Shown one piece after another: positions 15,332 through 22,821 of a stretch of 36,851 nucleotides of DNA (positions are counted from its first letter, which is position 1; the number at the start of each line of letters is the position of its first letter). Below the pieces are notes generated by a model. The model did not search any database and was not told the origin of the DNA. It saw only the letters and a program-made list of their open reading frames with translations. The position numbers were made by a program, and so were the translations under genes. The DNA is from a virus, in IMG/VR virus record IMGVR_UViG_3300049423_000005, positions 1 to 36,851 of that record; one strand, given 5' to 3'.

Positions 15332-16852
15332 TTACAAAAGGACAAAGCCTTGTTCGATGTCGGTGTGCTGGGCTTGCTGGTGCATGACGCCCACGGCCAT
15401 GGCCAAGGCAACTGCGCCGTCAATGCGCCCGGTGGCTTTGGCTTTGTTCATTTTTCTGTTGCCTGCGCCATCGCGCTCAATGCGGGCGTTGGCCATACAC
15501 ATGGTGAGCACCGGGTGCGCGCCATGGGCGAGTTGTTCGTTCAGCAGCAGCTCTTCGAGCCGGTCAATAGCCGGGGCCATGTCTTTGAAGCCTTGGCCAA
15601 AGGGCAGCAGCGGCAAGTCCAGCCCAATCTCGTCGAGCTCTTTCTTGAGTAAATCAAAGCGCCAGCGGTCAAAGCCCAGGGCGGCTACTTCGCAGTCACT
15701 GAGCAGCTCCGCCATGTCACGCGCCACGGCCTCGTAATCAACGGCTGCCCCCGGGATGGCACGAATCAAACCTTGGGACTCCCACACGTCATAAGGGGCG
15801 CGGTCGCGTTTGGCACGCTCATGCAGACCTTTGGCCGGGGTCCAGAAGATGGACTTGACGTGCCACTTGTCCCTAAAAGCGATCATCACCAGGGCGGTCA
15901 GGTCGGTCTTGGCTGACAAGTCCAGGCCGACATAGACTGGTTCTTCGTAAAACACCCGGTCATCGGGTTCAGCACTGTTGAGCAGCCAGATGCTGCGTGA
16001 GATAAAGGGTGCCATCATCTCCACCCGCTGGTTAAGCACGAGGTTTCGAAAGGTCGGCTCAAAGGACGGCATGCGTTGGGCCCGCTCGGCTTGTTCTTGG
16101 ACATCAGCCAAACTGCGAAACTTGCCCAAGGCCGGGTTGGCGGCGCGCCAGGCGCTGGCATCGCTCAAGGCGCAGTCCTTAGCCCCCTCAAACAGGTGCG
16201 ACACGATGCGCGGGTCTTGCGAGGCCTTGGCGTCATCGAGCCACAGGCTGAGCAAGTCACCATCGTTGGGCGCTTGGGTGCTGATCACCATCAGCAAAGG
16301 ACCGGCATGGGCGCCTTGGGAGGTGGTGATGGCATCGACAAAGTCAGACTGGGGCCCACGCACCTGGCCGAGCTCATCGAGGATCGCCAGCACCGGGGAC
16401 AGGCCGTGGGCGGTCTTGCCTTCCGCACTGATGGCGCGGTACTCGGTGTTCAAGGGGATGCCGATGAGCTTCTTGCTGCTGGGCACCTCCCGGATGATGG
16501 CGCGCAAGGCGGGTGACTGCGCCACCATCTTGCTGGCCAGGTCATAGACGATGGCCGCTTGTTCACGCGACAAGGCGCCGCTGATGATCTGGGCGTTGCG
16601 CTTGGCCTCCGGTCCGACTAAATGCACCAACACCAGGCAGGCAATCAAGGCGGTTTTACCGTTCTTGCGCCCAATCGACAAATAGGCCCGCCGGGTGCCT
16701 GCCGGATGGGGGTTGGCGTAGACCGCGCGGATGAAGTCCTTTTGAAACTTCTCCAGCACAATGGCCTGGCCCACCTTGGCGCCACTGGGGATGAGGCAGT
16801 AGTGCTCGATGAAGCGGATCACCCGTGTGCCGCGGTTTGATGGGGTGGCCAA
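15332..16852 (-). CDS. Terminase large subunit (HK97-like, Terminase_1 family)
   Basis: A 506-residue packaging motor. Walker A is GRKNGKT (61-67) and Walker B LAILDE (155-160). The C-terminal nuclease carries VGLDLSAKTDLTALV (D311) and TGRIDGAVALAMAVG (D478), the RNase H-like metal site. It cuts concatemers and pumps DNA into the prohead. The start appears to be TTG at 16852: an in-frame TGA occurs shortly upstream and no ATG lies near. The gene follows the small unknown gene by 20 bases and is followed by the portal. Confidence 0.95.
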   Translation of the reverse strand: MATPSNRGTRVIRFIEHYCLIPSGAKVGQAIVLEKFQKDFIRAVYANPHPAGTRRAYLSIGRKNGKTALIACLVLVHLVGPEAKRNAQIISGALSREQAAIVYDLASKMVAQSPALRAIIREVPSSKKLIGIPLNTEYRAISAEGKTAHGLSPVLAILDELGQVRGPQSDFVDAITTSQGAHAGPLLMVISTQAPNDGDLLSLWLDDAKASQDPRIVSHLFEGAKDCALSDASAWRAANPALGKFRSLADVQEQAERAQRMPSFEPTFRNLVLNQRVEMMAPFISRSIWLLNSAEPDDRVFYEEPVYVGLDLSAKTDLTALVMIAFRDKWHVKSIFWTPAKGLHERAKRDRAPYDVWESQGLIRAIPGAAVDYEAVARDMAELLSDCEVAALGFDRWRFDLLKKELDEIGLDLPLLPFGQGFKDMAPAIDRLEELLLNEQLAHGAHPVLTMCMANARIERDGAGNRKMNKAKATGRIDGAVALAMAVGVMHQQAQHTDIEQGFVLL

Positions 16853-16872
16853 GTGCGACGCCAGTCAACGGT

Positions 16873-17082
16873 TCAAGCCGACGTCACTTGGGGCAACGCC
16901 GCCAGCAGCCGGTGCGCCAACTCCAGCGGCAGGACCGCCAACTCGACCACGTCAAACTTGTCCGGCTGGGCGCAGCTAAACAGTCGCGTGTTGGCCTTTT
17001 TTTTATGGGTGTACAAACCCCCTTCCACCGGCATGCCATCATGGCGGTGAACAACGGCCCAGCGGGTGCAGACGCCCTTCAT
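16873..17082 (-). CDS. Small protein of unknown function between methyltransferase and terminase
   Basis: A 69-residue protein, MKGVCTRWAVVHRHDGMPVEGGLYTHKKKANTRLF followed by FDVVELAVLPLELAHRLLAALPQ. ATG 17082 overlaps the methyltransferase stop by 4 bases, and it ends 20 bases before the large terminase start. This tight packing favours a real gene. There is a run of eight A in the coding strand (the KKK codons). No family recognised. Confidence 0.6.
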   Translation of the reverse strand: MKGVCTRWAVVHRHDGMPVEGGLYTHKKKANTRLFSCAQPDKFDVVELAVLPLELAHRLLAALPQVTSA

Positions 17083-18371
17083 GGGGCGCAGGCCAAGGTG
17101 GTGTCCCCTTCAATCGCCGCAAACGTCATACCACTGGCCTCCAGCGTAGCAGCGTCTCCTGTGAAGTCCTGCCAGCGCCGGATGATGACATCGCAGTACT
17201 TGGGATCCAGCTCCATCACCCGGGCCAGGCGGCCGTGCTTGTGGGCGGCAATCACTGTGGTGCCTGAGCCACCAAAGCTGTCGAGCACGATGTCGCTGCC
17301 CTTGGTGTTGTTGAGCAACTGGTACTCAAACAGCTCCACAGGCTTCATGGTCGGGTGCTCGCCATTGCGCGTGGGCTTGTTGAACTCCAGGATGGTGGTC
17401 TGTTTGCGGTCAGTCGCCCACAGGTGGGCGGCCCCGTCTTTCCAGCCGTACAGGCAGGGCTCATGCTGCCAGTGGTAGTCCTGGCGCCCCATCACCAAGG
17501 AGGACTTCTTCCAGATCAGGCATTGGCGCACTTTCCAGCCCGCATCACTGGCAGCGCCCCGAAAGTTATAGCCCTCCGAATCAGCATGCCAGATGTAGAA
17601 CACGGCACCGGACTTCATCACCGCATCGGCACCGACATACGCATCGCGCAGGAACTGGCGAAAGTCAGCATTGCCCATGGCGTCGTTTTGAATCGTAAGT
17701 TTGTCCTTGGTACCGCCCTCATAGGCCACGTTGTAGGGTGGGTCGGTCAGCCACATGTCGACCAAGGCCCCGGCCGTTAACTGCTCCAACTGCTCAATCG
17801 AGGTGGCGTCTCCGCACATCACCCGGTGGGGCCCTAAAAGCCAGACATCGCCGAGCTGACTGACCGGGTCAGGGCGCACCTCAGGCACCGCATCCTCATC
17901 GGTCAAGCCCGGGGCCACCAGCTCTGGCATCAGGGCGGCCAACTCGGCCGGGGTAAAGCCCAGCAGATCAAGGTTGAATTCAGCGGCTTGCAGGGCTTGG
18001 ATTTCCAGCAGCAGCATCTCCTGGTTCCAGCCCGCATTGAGGGCCAGCTGGTTATCAGCAATCACGTAGGCCCGGGTTTGGTTTTCCGTCAAGTGACTCA
18101 GGCGGATGCAAGGCACGGTTTTAAGGTTCAGCTGGCGCGCTGCCAACACGCGGCCATGACCGGCGATGATGCCGCCCTCGCCATCGACCAGCACCGGGTT
18201 GGTGAAACCAAACGCTTTGATGCTGGCAGCAATCTGCGCCACCTGCGCAGGCTCGTGCGTGCGGCTGTTGCGGGCGTAGGGGATCAAGGCTTCGATCGGC
18301 AGGTAGTCGATCTGCGACTCAGTGATAACGGTGGTGGAAGACATCAGGGTGGAATCCATGGGTGTAGTCAT
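17079..18371 (-). CDS. ParB-like domain fused to DNA (N6-adenine or N4-cytosine) methyltransferase
   Basis: A 430-residue protein. Residues about 20-115 are a ParB/Srx-like nuclease domain (IPYARNSRTHEPAQVAQIAASI, GGIIAGHGRVLAA). Residues 175-410 are an N6_N4 methyltransferase with DPPY at 210-213, HPTMKPVELFEYQL from 339 and the SAM-binding FGGSGTT at 366-372. The motif order (DPPY before FGGSGTT) indicates the beta class. Such fusions are common in prophages and modify DNA, perhaps protecting it from host restriction; no partner endonuclease is adjacent. The gene sits between the small and large terminase subunits, with 4-base overlaps on both sides. Confidence 0.93.
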   Translation of the reverse strand: MTTPMDSTLMSSTTVITESQIDYLPIEALIPYARNSRTHEPAQVAQIAASIKAFGFTNPVLVDGEGGIIAGHGRVLAARQLNLKTVPCIRLSHLTENQTRAYVIADNQLALNAGWNQEMLLLEIQALQAAEFNLDLLGFTPAELAALMPELVAPGLTDEDAVPEVRPDPVSQLGDVWLLGPHRVMCGDATSIEQLEQLTAGALVDMWLTDPPYNVAYEGGTKDKLTIQNDAMGNADFRQFLRDAYVGADAVMKSGAVFYIWHADSEGYNFRGAASDAGWKVRQCLIWKKSSLVMGRQDYHWQHEPCLYGWKDGAAHLWATDRKQTTILEFNKPTRNGEHPTMKPVELFEYQLLNNTKGSDIVLDSFGGSGTTVIAAHKHGRLARVMELDPKYCDVIIRRWQDFTGDAATLEASGMTFAAIEGDTTLACAP

Positions 18372-18829
18372 CGGGCAATCAGGTCATCAAAGCTGTTCAA
18401 GGCCCGGCCCAGGCGGGCTTGTCCCTGGCCTTGACCATTGAGGGTGCGGGGGTCTTGGGTTTGTTGGTTCAGGCTTAAGCTGCGGATCAGGGCGAGTTGC
18501 TGGCGTTGCAGGTTGTCGATGATGGCGAAGAAGGGGTTGGGCACTTTGGTGCCTCGTTCGTTGACGATGATCGGCCCGCTGCGGTCCAGCAAACCTTGGT
18601 ACTTGCGGATATCGGCCTCCAATCGCACCGACTTGGCCACAATCAATAAATCGAAATCACGCCAGCCCTCGCGCGTACGCGCGCGGGTGAACTGGCCCCA
18701 GATCACCACTTCTGCGTCATCGCGCAGGCTCACGCCCTCGGGCAAGGCCACTTGTTCGCTCAGTTCACTGGCGAGTTTGACGACCTGGTGGATGCTGTTC
18801 TTGCCAGGGCGTTGGGGTTTAGTGGCCAT
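18368..18829 (-). CDS. Terminase small subunit, P27 family
   Basis: A 153-residue protein with SVRLEADIRKYQGLLDRSGPIIVNERGTKVPNPFFAIIDNLQRQQLALIRSLSLN. This is the recognisable core of P27-like small terminases: helix, glycine turn, NP motif, then a long helix. It recognises the packaging site and loads the large subunit. The upstream half (VVIWGQFTRARTREGWRDFDLLIVAKS) also fits the family. It is the first gene of the late operon, after a strong terminator and a 150-base gap in which I could not find a convincing promoter. Confidence 0.85.
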   Translation of the reverse strand: MATKPQRPGKNSIHQVVKLASELSEQVALPEGVSLRDDAEVVIWGQFTRARTREGWRDFDLLIVAKSVRLEADIRKYQGLLDRSGPIIVNERGTKVPNPFFAIIDNLQRQQLALIRSLSLNQQTQDPRTLNGQGQGQARLGRALNSFDDLIAR

Positions 18830-18978
18830 GTGCAGGCGAAATTCCGTAAGTTTGTTAAAGCGAAGGAAAGCGAACGGTTACCCGGCAAAGCGCACAGACT
18901 TTGACTCCCCCCCACCCTGGGGCTACCGGCGGCGGTGGTGGCGCTGTTTCGTTGTTTTGCACCTGTGTGCGCAGACGT

Positions 18979-19004
18979 AAAAAAGGCGCGGGGTGAGCGC
19001 GCCT
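18979..19004 (-). terminator. Intrinsic terminator upstream of the late operon
   Basis: The minus strand has AGGCGCG-CTCACCC-CGCGCCT, a perfect 7-bp stem with a 7-base loop, followed by six T. It would stop leftward transcripts from the prlF/early side before the small terminase gene. It does not terminate the plus-strand brnA gene. Confidence 0.82.
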
Positions 19005-19054
19005 GAGGCTGGGTGACTTGAGTTTCACTGGTTTTGCTGACTTATATTTCGAAC

Positions 19055-19072
19055 CATAATTGTTACTACAAT
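19055..19072 (+). promoter_or_regulatory. Candidate brnA promoter and operator
   Basis: A perfect inverted repeat ATTGT-TACT-ACAAT (19059-19072) overlaps a good -10-like TACAAT and the end of another, CATAAT. TACAAT ends 7 bases before the ATG, so the message could be leaderless; no Shine-Dalgarno is visible. BrnA-type antitoxins bind their own promoters, so the palindrome is a plausible operator. The -35 match is weak. Confidence 0.4.
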
Positions 19073-19079
19073 CTGACTC

Positions 19080-19379
19080 ATGCCTATTCAAATTAAGCGC
19101 AAACAACGCTCTGCAGTAATTAACAGCAGCGGGGAAGTCCGCGAATTGACAGCAGCCGACATGCGGGGATTTAAACCCGCCAGCGAGGTGTTGCCGCTTG
19201 CTTTGCAAAAGACCTTGGGCGTGCGACCACGTGGTCCACAAAAAATGCCCACCAAAGTATCAACAACCATCCGCCTCTCCAGCGATGTCGTGCAGGCCTT
19301 TCGAGCAACCGGTGACGGCTGGCAAACCCGTGTGGACGCGGCACTGAAAGACTGGCTCAGCACGCACTCCCCGGTTTAA
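19080..19379 (+). CDS. BrnA-family antitoxin without adjacent BrnT
   Basis: A 99-residue basic protein. The C-terminal half reads RPRGPQKMPTKVSTTIRLSSDVVQAFRATGDGWQTRVDAALKDWL, the ribbon-helix-helix core and GWQTR signature of the BrnA antitoxin family. In known pairs the toxin gene brnT lies just upstream; here the 250 bases upstream contain no BrnT-like frame on either strand. It is the only plus-strand gene in the left 33 kb and faces the late operon back to back. It may be an orphan that neutralises a host BrnT or works as a regulator; both are inference. Confidence 0.82.
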   Translation: MPIQIKRKQRSAVINSSGEVRELTAADMRGFKPASEVLPLALQKTLGVRPRGPQKMPTKVSTTIRLSSDVVQAFRATGDGWQTRVDAALKDWLSTHSPV

Positions 19380-19539
19380 GTGCCGTTTGCGTTCTGGAGT
19401 TGCAGGCGCGAAGGTCCTAAGCATCGTGAGGTGCAGTGCCTGGGTCTGAGCAGTCAGCTTTACAGTTGTGCCTTCAAGAGGGAATGGCCCAGCAGGACCC
19501 ATACGTAACGCACGGTAGTTGGCGGTCAAGTTTATTCAT
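19380..19539 (-). pseudogene. Probable decayed yhaV-type toxin remnant
   Basis: Directly after prlF an ATG at 19539 overlaps the prlF stop, as a toxin gene would. The frame reads MNKLDRQLPCVTYGSCWAIPS and stops. The next residues expected of YhaV (GW, then HPLFL, then QL, then L-AQ-ALRL) appear spread over three frames: GSCWAI, GHSLLKAQL and VKLTAQTQALHL. The remnant ends at the 3' end of brnA, about 100 residues short of a full YhaV. I read this as a toxin broken by frameshifts and truncation, by eye only. Confidence 0.42.
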
Positions 19540-19861
19540 CAGCCACATTAAGCGGACTGACCAGATCAACTTCCACCTCACGCACCAAGCCGCGCAGCAT
19601 CTCCTGTAGGTCAATACCAAGCGTCTGCAGGCGCTCAGGCTGGGTTTGCATATCTTGGGCTAAAAAGTTGAGAAAGGCACCGACTACAGGATCCTCATCG
19701 TCGCCGCCCTTCGAGCGGCTGATCAAAACTGCACCATCGCCTTGGATTTTGTAAAGAATTTTGTCACGCTTACACAGGTGCAACGCACGCCTTACGGGCT
19801 CAGGCACGGTGGTCTGGTAGCGGTCGGTCAAGGTCGATTCAAAGTCAAGTACTGTGAGCAT
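19532..19861 (-). CDS. prlF: PrlF-family antitoxin (AbrB-like)
   Basis: A 109-residue protein starting MLTVLDFESTLTDRYQTTVPEPVRRALHLCKRDKILYKIQGDGAVLISR, the swapped-hairpin AbrB fold of PrlF antitoxins. The C-terminus (VGAFLNFLAQDMQTQPERLQTLGIDLQEMLRGLV) also fits the family. PrlF neutralises the YhaV ribonuclease and represses the operon. The start at 19861 is preferred over an upstream in-frame ATG because homologues begin at this position. Only a decayed toxin sequence follows, so the antitoxin appears to have outlived its partner. Confidence 0.85.
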   Translation of the reverse strand: MLTVLDFESTLTDRYQTTVPEPVRRALHLCKRDKILYKIQGDGAVLISRSKGGDDEDPVVGAFLNFLAQDMQTQPERLQTLGIDLQEMLRGLVREVEVDLVSPLNVADE

Positions 19862-19889
19862 GTTCGCCTCTGCGGATAAAAGTGGCACC

Positions 19890-19918
19890 ACCGTAATGCA
19901 TTTGAAATGACTCGTCAA
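19890..19918 (-). promoter_or_regulatory. Candidate prlF promoter
   Basis: On the minus strand a -35-like TTGACG is separated by 17 bases from TACGGT, a weak -10, with the start codon about 28 bases further on. The -35 is good and the -10 poor, so this is tentative. Confidence 0.35.
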
Positions 19919-19980
19919 TACTCAGTAAACACACTCAGCTAACTGACGCTTCAGCTAAAACCGTGCTCACCAGCCACCGG

Positions 19981-20003
19981 CGCCTGATCAAGGCGATCAG
20001 GCG
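19981..20003. other. Perfect hairpin at the end of the early operon
   Basis: CGCCTGATC-AAGGC-GATCAGGCG is a 9-bp perfect inverted repeat with a 5-base loop that overlaps the stop codon of the 67-residue gene. It lacks a T run on the minus strand, so it is not a standard intrinsic terminator. It may stabilise the mRNA 3' end. Confidence 0.7.
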
Positions 20004-20200
20004 ACTTGGTCGGCAGCCGCTTTGCCAAACCGGGCCTCTACGATGTCGTAGATCATCCAGTCTTTGCGCTGCTCAGCCAGCTGGGCGTTGTGCACACGTC
20101 CCAAGCAGACTGAGACCCACACCTTAAATACCTGCGCTTTGGTTTGGCTTCGCAATCCAGCCACCATCCGCTTGGCCTGCTCAACTTGGGGTTCGCTCAT
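19997..20200 (-). CDS. Small phage protein of unknown function
   Basis: A 67-residue protein: MSEPQVEQAKRMVAGLRSQTKAQVFKVWVSVCLGRVHNAQLAEQRKDWMIYDIVEARFGKAAADQVA. It is helical with amphipathic segments. AGGTG lies 6-7 bases before ATG 20200, and it follows the preceding gene by 18 bases in the same orientation. No recognised domain; the last gene of the early block before the prlF junction. Confidence 0.6.
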   Translation of the reverse strand: MSEPQVEQAKRMVAGLRSQTKAQVFKVWVSVCLGRVHNAQLAEQRKDWMIYDIVEARFGKAAADQVA

Positions 20201-20218
20201 CGGGCACCTGCTTGCCTG

Positions 20219-20596
20219 TTAACTTTTACAGGTGCCGGTAAAGATCGCCGCTACATACCGACCGTAATCACTTCCTTCAGGGTTGACATACAGATAAGGC
20301 CTGCCGGGTGCGCAGACTTCCACACAGAAGTAGGCATCGCCTTTGCCGCCACCTTTGCCGGCTAGCCAGTCACGCGACTTCAACAAGTGGCTGGCAAACT
20401 CATCAAACGCGGACGGGCTCAGCACCCGGGTCTCGGTTACCCACACCCGGTGCAGACCTTCGCCGCCCAGCGCACTGAGGTTTTCTGGCTTGCGGGCAAA
20501 CGGCAAGCGGATGCTGAGTTCCTCAACTTCAATCATCTGGCCATCTCTCATGACCTTGCGGGGCGTGCGCTCTATGGTGATGGTCATGGTGCTCAT
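20219..20596 (-). CDS. Phage protein of unknown function
   Basis: A 125-residue protein with an N-terminal beta segment (MSTMTITIERTPRKVM, MIEVEELSIRLPFAR) and a C-terminus with GGKGDAYFCVEVCAPGRPYLYVNPEGSDYGRYVAAIF. ATG 20596 overlaps the DUF3489 gene by 4 bases. No family is recognised. It belongs to an operon of small early phage genes (DUF6900, DUF3489, this, 67 aa). Confidence 0.65.
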   Translation of the reverse strand: MSTMTITIERTPRKVMRDGQMIEVEELSIRLPFARKPENLSALGGEGLHRVWVTETRVLSPSAFDEFASHLLKSRDWLAGKGGGKGDAYFCVEVCAPGRPYLYVNPEGSDYGRYVAAIFTGTCKS

Positions 20597-21105
20597 GCGG
20601 GTGCTCCTGCTGGGGCCAACCGGTAGATGCGTTCGCCACCGGCGTCCTTGCTGGAGGTGATGACCAAGCCAAGCTTTTTCTTAAAGGATCCAGCCAAGGC
20701 GCCGCGCATCGTGTGCGCTTGCCAATGGGTCAGGGCGCACATTTGCTGCAAGGTCGCGCCCTCGTCGCGTTGCAGCAAGGCCAGCACCTGGGCTTGTTTG
20801 CTGGGTGTGCGCTGGCTTGACTTCTGTGCTGCCTGATCAGCTGCGTTGGCGTTGGCTATCACCGCATCAAGGGCCTCCAGCGTCACAGGGGCGCGTCGCG
20901 GCAGGCCTAGGGCGGCGTAGCCTGGTGCGGAAACAAACCAGTCGGGGCCTTGTCGGGTGATCAAGTCGCGCTTGCTCAGGCTACTGAGCACTTTGGCTTT
21001 CGCGCCACCTTTGAGGTTCTCGGGAAACCAGAGCAGTCGGCCTTCGGTTGTTAGGGCGGCGTGTTGCAGCACTTGGGTTTGCGTGGCGCTGAGGTCGGCG
21101 CTCAT
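20593..21105 (-). CDS. DUF3489 winged-helix-like protein
   Basis: A 170-residue protein whose C-terminus reads SKQAQVLALLQRDEGATLQQMCALTHWQAHTMRGALAGSFKKKLGLVITSSKDAGGERIYRL. This is the DUF3489 signature, a probable winged helix. The N-terminal half (TQTQVLQHAALTTEGRLLWFP, KVLSSLSKRDLI) looks like a second helix-turn-helix unit. In many proteobacterial genomes DUF3489 is encoded beside DUF2924 and a serine recombinase. Here those two lie 13 kb away at the other end of the same prophage. It overlaps DUF6900 by 4 bases. Confidence 0.85.
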   Translation of the reverse strand: MSADLSATQTQVLQHAALTTEGRLLWFPENLKGGAKAKVLSSLSKRDLITRQGPDWFVSAPGYAALGLPRRAPVTLEALDAVIANANAADQAAQKSSQRTPSKQAQVLALLQRDEGATLQQMCALTHWQAHTMRGALAGSFKKKLGLVITSSKDAGGERIYRLAPAGAPA

Positions 21106-21344
21106 GTGGTGGCTCCTGGCGCCTTGGCGGCCTTCAGGGTCTTGGCGGCTTCGGTGCGCTCTGCCTGCTTGCCAGCTTCAAACGCGGCTTGCAAGGCGCT
21201 CTTAACGCTCCAGACGCTCACATCATGGAAGTCGAGCTGGTCGCTGCGTTGGGTCTGCAGGGTCTCGATCGAGAGGTGCTGGCGGGCGATGTGTTCGAGC
21301 AGCTGGTCCAGGGCTCGTTGTGTCATGCTGTGGTCGATTTTCAT
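21102..21344 (-). CDS. DUF6900 protein
   Basis: An 80-residue helical protein: TQRALDQLLEHIARQHLSIETLQTQRSDQLDFHDVSVWSVKSALQAAFEAG. The IETLxxxxSDxLDFHDVxVWxVKxAL pattern marks the DUF6900 family, found in plasmids and phages, function unknown. Its ATGA overlap with DUF3489 shows they are co-translated. Confidence 0.8.
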   Translation of the reverse strand: MKIDHSMTQRALDQLLEHIARQHLSIETLQTQRSDQLDFHDVSVWSVKSALQAAFEAGKQAERTEAAKTLKAAKAPGATT

Positions 21345-21438
21345 GGGGGAGGGTCTGGGTGGTTGGTGATGACGCTAGTAACGCTCTGTTTAGCCCATAA
21401 GCCAAGCACCATCTGGCCATTTTTTGGGTAATGATTGA

Positions 21439-21741
21439 TCAGGCGTCAATAACTGGCCAACCATCCAGGCCGATCACGGGTTTGACGCGCTGCCCCAGGT
21501 CCACCGCCGTCTTGTCCACATGACACGAGGCGCACAGGCCTTGCAAATTCTCATCCTCGTTGCCGCCACCGTTGACCAGGGCTACGATGTGGTCGAGCTC
21601 ACTGGCCAGGTTCAAGCGCCCTGCCCGTTGGCACGCCACACACAAGGGCTGGGCACTGAGCAGTCGTCGACGCAGGGTTTGCAGAGGGCGCCCCCGCAGG
21701 CGTTGGGTCTTCTGCGTCTGGGACGCGTTGTTAGCGGCCAA
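21439..21741 (-). CDS. HNH endonuclease
   Basis: A 100-residue protein with a zinc-binding CVAC (34-37), the catalytic ELDHIVALVNGG (D50, H51), ENLQGLCASCHVDKT (C70, C73, H74). This is a complete HNH core. Small phage HNH proteins often help the terminase cut DNA. This one is 2.6 kb from the small terminase, beside the HEPN/MNT pair rather than the terminases, so its role is less certain. The start is TTG at 21741; an in-frame stop lies three codons upstream and no ATG fits. Confidence 0.9.
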   Translation of the reverse strand: MAANNASQTQKTQRLRGRPLQTLRRRLLSAQPLCVACQRAGRLNLASELDHIVALVNGGGNEDENLQGLCASCHVDKTAVDLGQRVKPVIGLDGWPVIDA

Positions 21742-21768
21742 ATCCGATCAACTGATCGCGGCCGCTGC

Positions 21769-22218
21769 TCATGGCGCAGGCCATGGCGTGCCCGTTAATT
21801 TGTAGGCTTGGGCCATGTATTTTTCCAGAATGCCCACCAAGGCTTGCGCTTCGGCCATTGAAACCGGTGGAAAGGGGGAGTGGTAGGAGGTCTCATTTCT
21901 GCGGGTGTGCGCCTTGATGATGAGCGCCATCTCTGCGGGTGACATTTTTAGATCACTGCTCACGCGCTGGATGACGAGGTTTCGCCCTGCACTTTTGGCC
22001 CGCACACCGTAGTACTCCTGCACGGCTTGCACCAACTGGAAGTAGCCCTCATAGGCTGCGGTAAAGCGCTGCATTGACAGCTTTTCTTCAATTTGCCGGG
22101 CGCTGGACAGGTAGTTTTGCGCATTGAGCAGGTACATGGCGATGGCGCCAGGCGTCTGCGCGACCTCTTCAAGGGCATGGGTCTTGAGGAGATTTTGATA
22201 TTCAATGGGCCGTTGCAT
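21769..22218 (-). CDS. HEPN-type toxin / RNase partner of the MNT protein
   Basis: A 149-residue helical protein: YLLNAQNYLSSARQIEEKL, RFTAAYEGYFQLVQAVQEYYG, then HTRRNETSYHSPFPPVS. R107-N108...H113 is a HEPN-type R(N)x4-6H ribonuclease motif, and the helical layout fits the HEPN fold. It overlaps the nucleotidyltransferase gene by 17 bases, the hallmark of MNT/HEPN (type VII) toxin-antitoxin pairs. In the studied HepT/MntA pair the antitoxin adenylylates a Tyr just after the motif His. Here the residues after His are SP, so that target is missing, though Tyr112 is adjacent. Probably intact. Confidence 0.72.
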   Translation of the reverse strand: MQRPIEYQNLLKTHALEEVAQTPGAIAMYLLNAQNYLSSARQIEEKLSMQRFTAAYEGYFQLVQAVQEYYGVRAKSAGRNLVIQRVSSDLKMSPAEMALIIKAHTRRNETSYHSPFPPVSMAEAQALVGILEKYMAQAYKLTGTPWPAP

Positions 22219-22777
22219 GGGGAAGAATCCTTATTTTTGAGTCTTGCGAAATCTGAGCCAATACCGGGTCATTTTTTTGCAGCTGTGCCCACTCCGGTGA
22301 ACTGTAGAGATTTAAATGCACTGGGCGCCCAAGCACCGCCTCCACATTCAACATGGCGTCGGTCAGCGCCATCAGTGGGGCGCTCCCCACCACGATCAAA
22401 TCGATGTCGCTGTGGTGGGTATCCGTGCCTTTTGCCACTGAGCCAAACACAAAGGCTTCTTCGATCTGGGCAGCAAAGAGCGTCAGTGCTAAACGCAATG
22501 GCTCAACCAGGCCGAACGACTTCAGCACAATGCCGCGCAACTCAGGGTAAAGAAAAAAACTTGTGTTGACTTTGATGCTGCGTTGACGCGCACGTCTGGG
22601 GCCTTCTTCCAAGACCCCGGCGGCCAACAAGTTTTCTATCTGTCGCTGACCACCACCGCGCCCGCCACCGGCCTTGACCAACAGCTCGTTGAGTGCAAAG
22701 CTTTGTGTCGGGTCCACAAATACCAAGCCCAGGACTTTTTGCATGCTGGGTGTAAATAAAAAATCTGCTGCGCTCAT
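22202..22777 (-). CDS. Winged-helix MNT-type nucleotidyltransferase antitoxin
   Basis: A 191-residue protein. The N-terminal ~70 residues (MQKVLGLVFVDPTQSFALNELLVKAGGGRGGGQRQIENLLAAGVLEE) form a winged-helix DNA-binding domain. The C-terminus has VFGSVAKGTDTHHSDIDLIVVG, the G112-S113 and D124/D126 signature of minimal nucleotidyltransferases. The start at 22777 is chosen because GGAG lies 6 bases upstream. The winged helix allows it to repress its own promoter, which carries two matching palindromes. It is the likely antitoxin to the overlapping HEPN gene. Confidence 0.85.
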   Translation of the reverse strand: MSAADFLFTPSMQKVLGLVFVDPTQSFALNELLVKAGGGRGGGQRQIENLLAAGVLEEGPRRARQRSIKVNTSFFLYPELRGIVLKSFGLVEPLRLALTLFAAQIEEAFVFGSVAKGTDTHHSDIDLIVVGSAPLMALTDAMLNVEAVLGRPVHLNLYSSPEWAQLQKNDPVLAQISQDSKIRILPHATAH

Positions 22778-22821
22778 GGATTCTCCACAGTCAGGCCAGT
22801 GCCTCACGTTCGGATGAGTAT

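Noticed and set aside
16997-17004. Run of eight A on the coding strand (AAAAAAG slippery heptamer) just upstream of the large terminase, with terminase in the -1 frame
   Set aside because: After a -1 slip the frame reaches TAG within about six codons, so no fusion with the terminase is possible.
18830-18978. Search for a late promoter before the small terminase gene
   Set aside because: No -35/-10 pair with acceptable spacing was found by eye; none is reported.
19260-19529. An 89-codon minus-strand frame after prlF as an intact new gene
   Set aside because: Its C-terminal half is antisense to brnA, and its first part matches only fragments expected of YhaV in mixed frames, so a decayed toxin is more likely.
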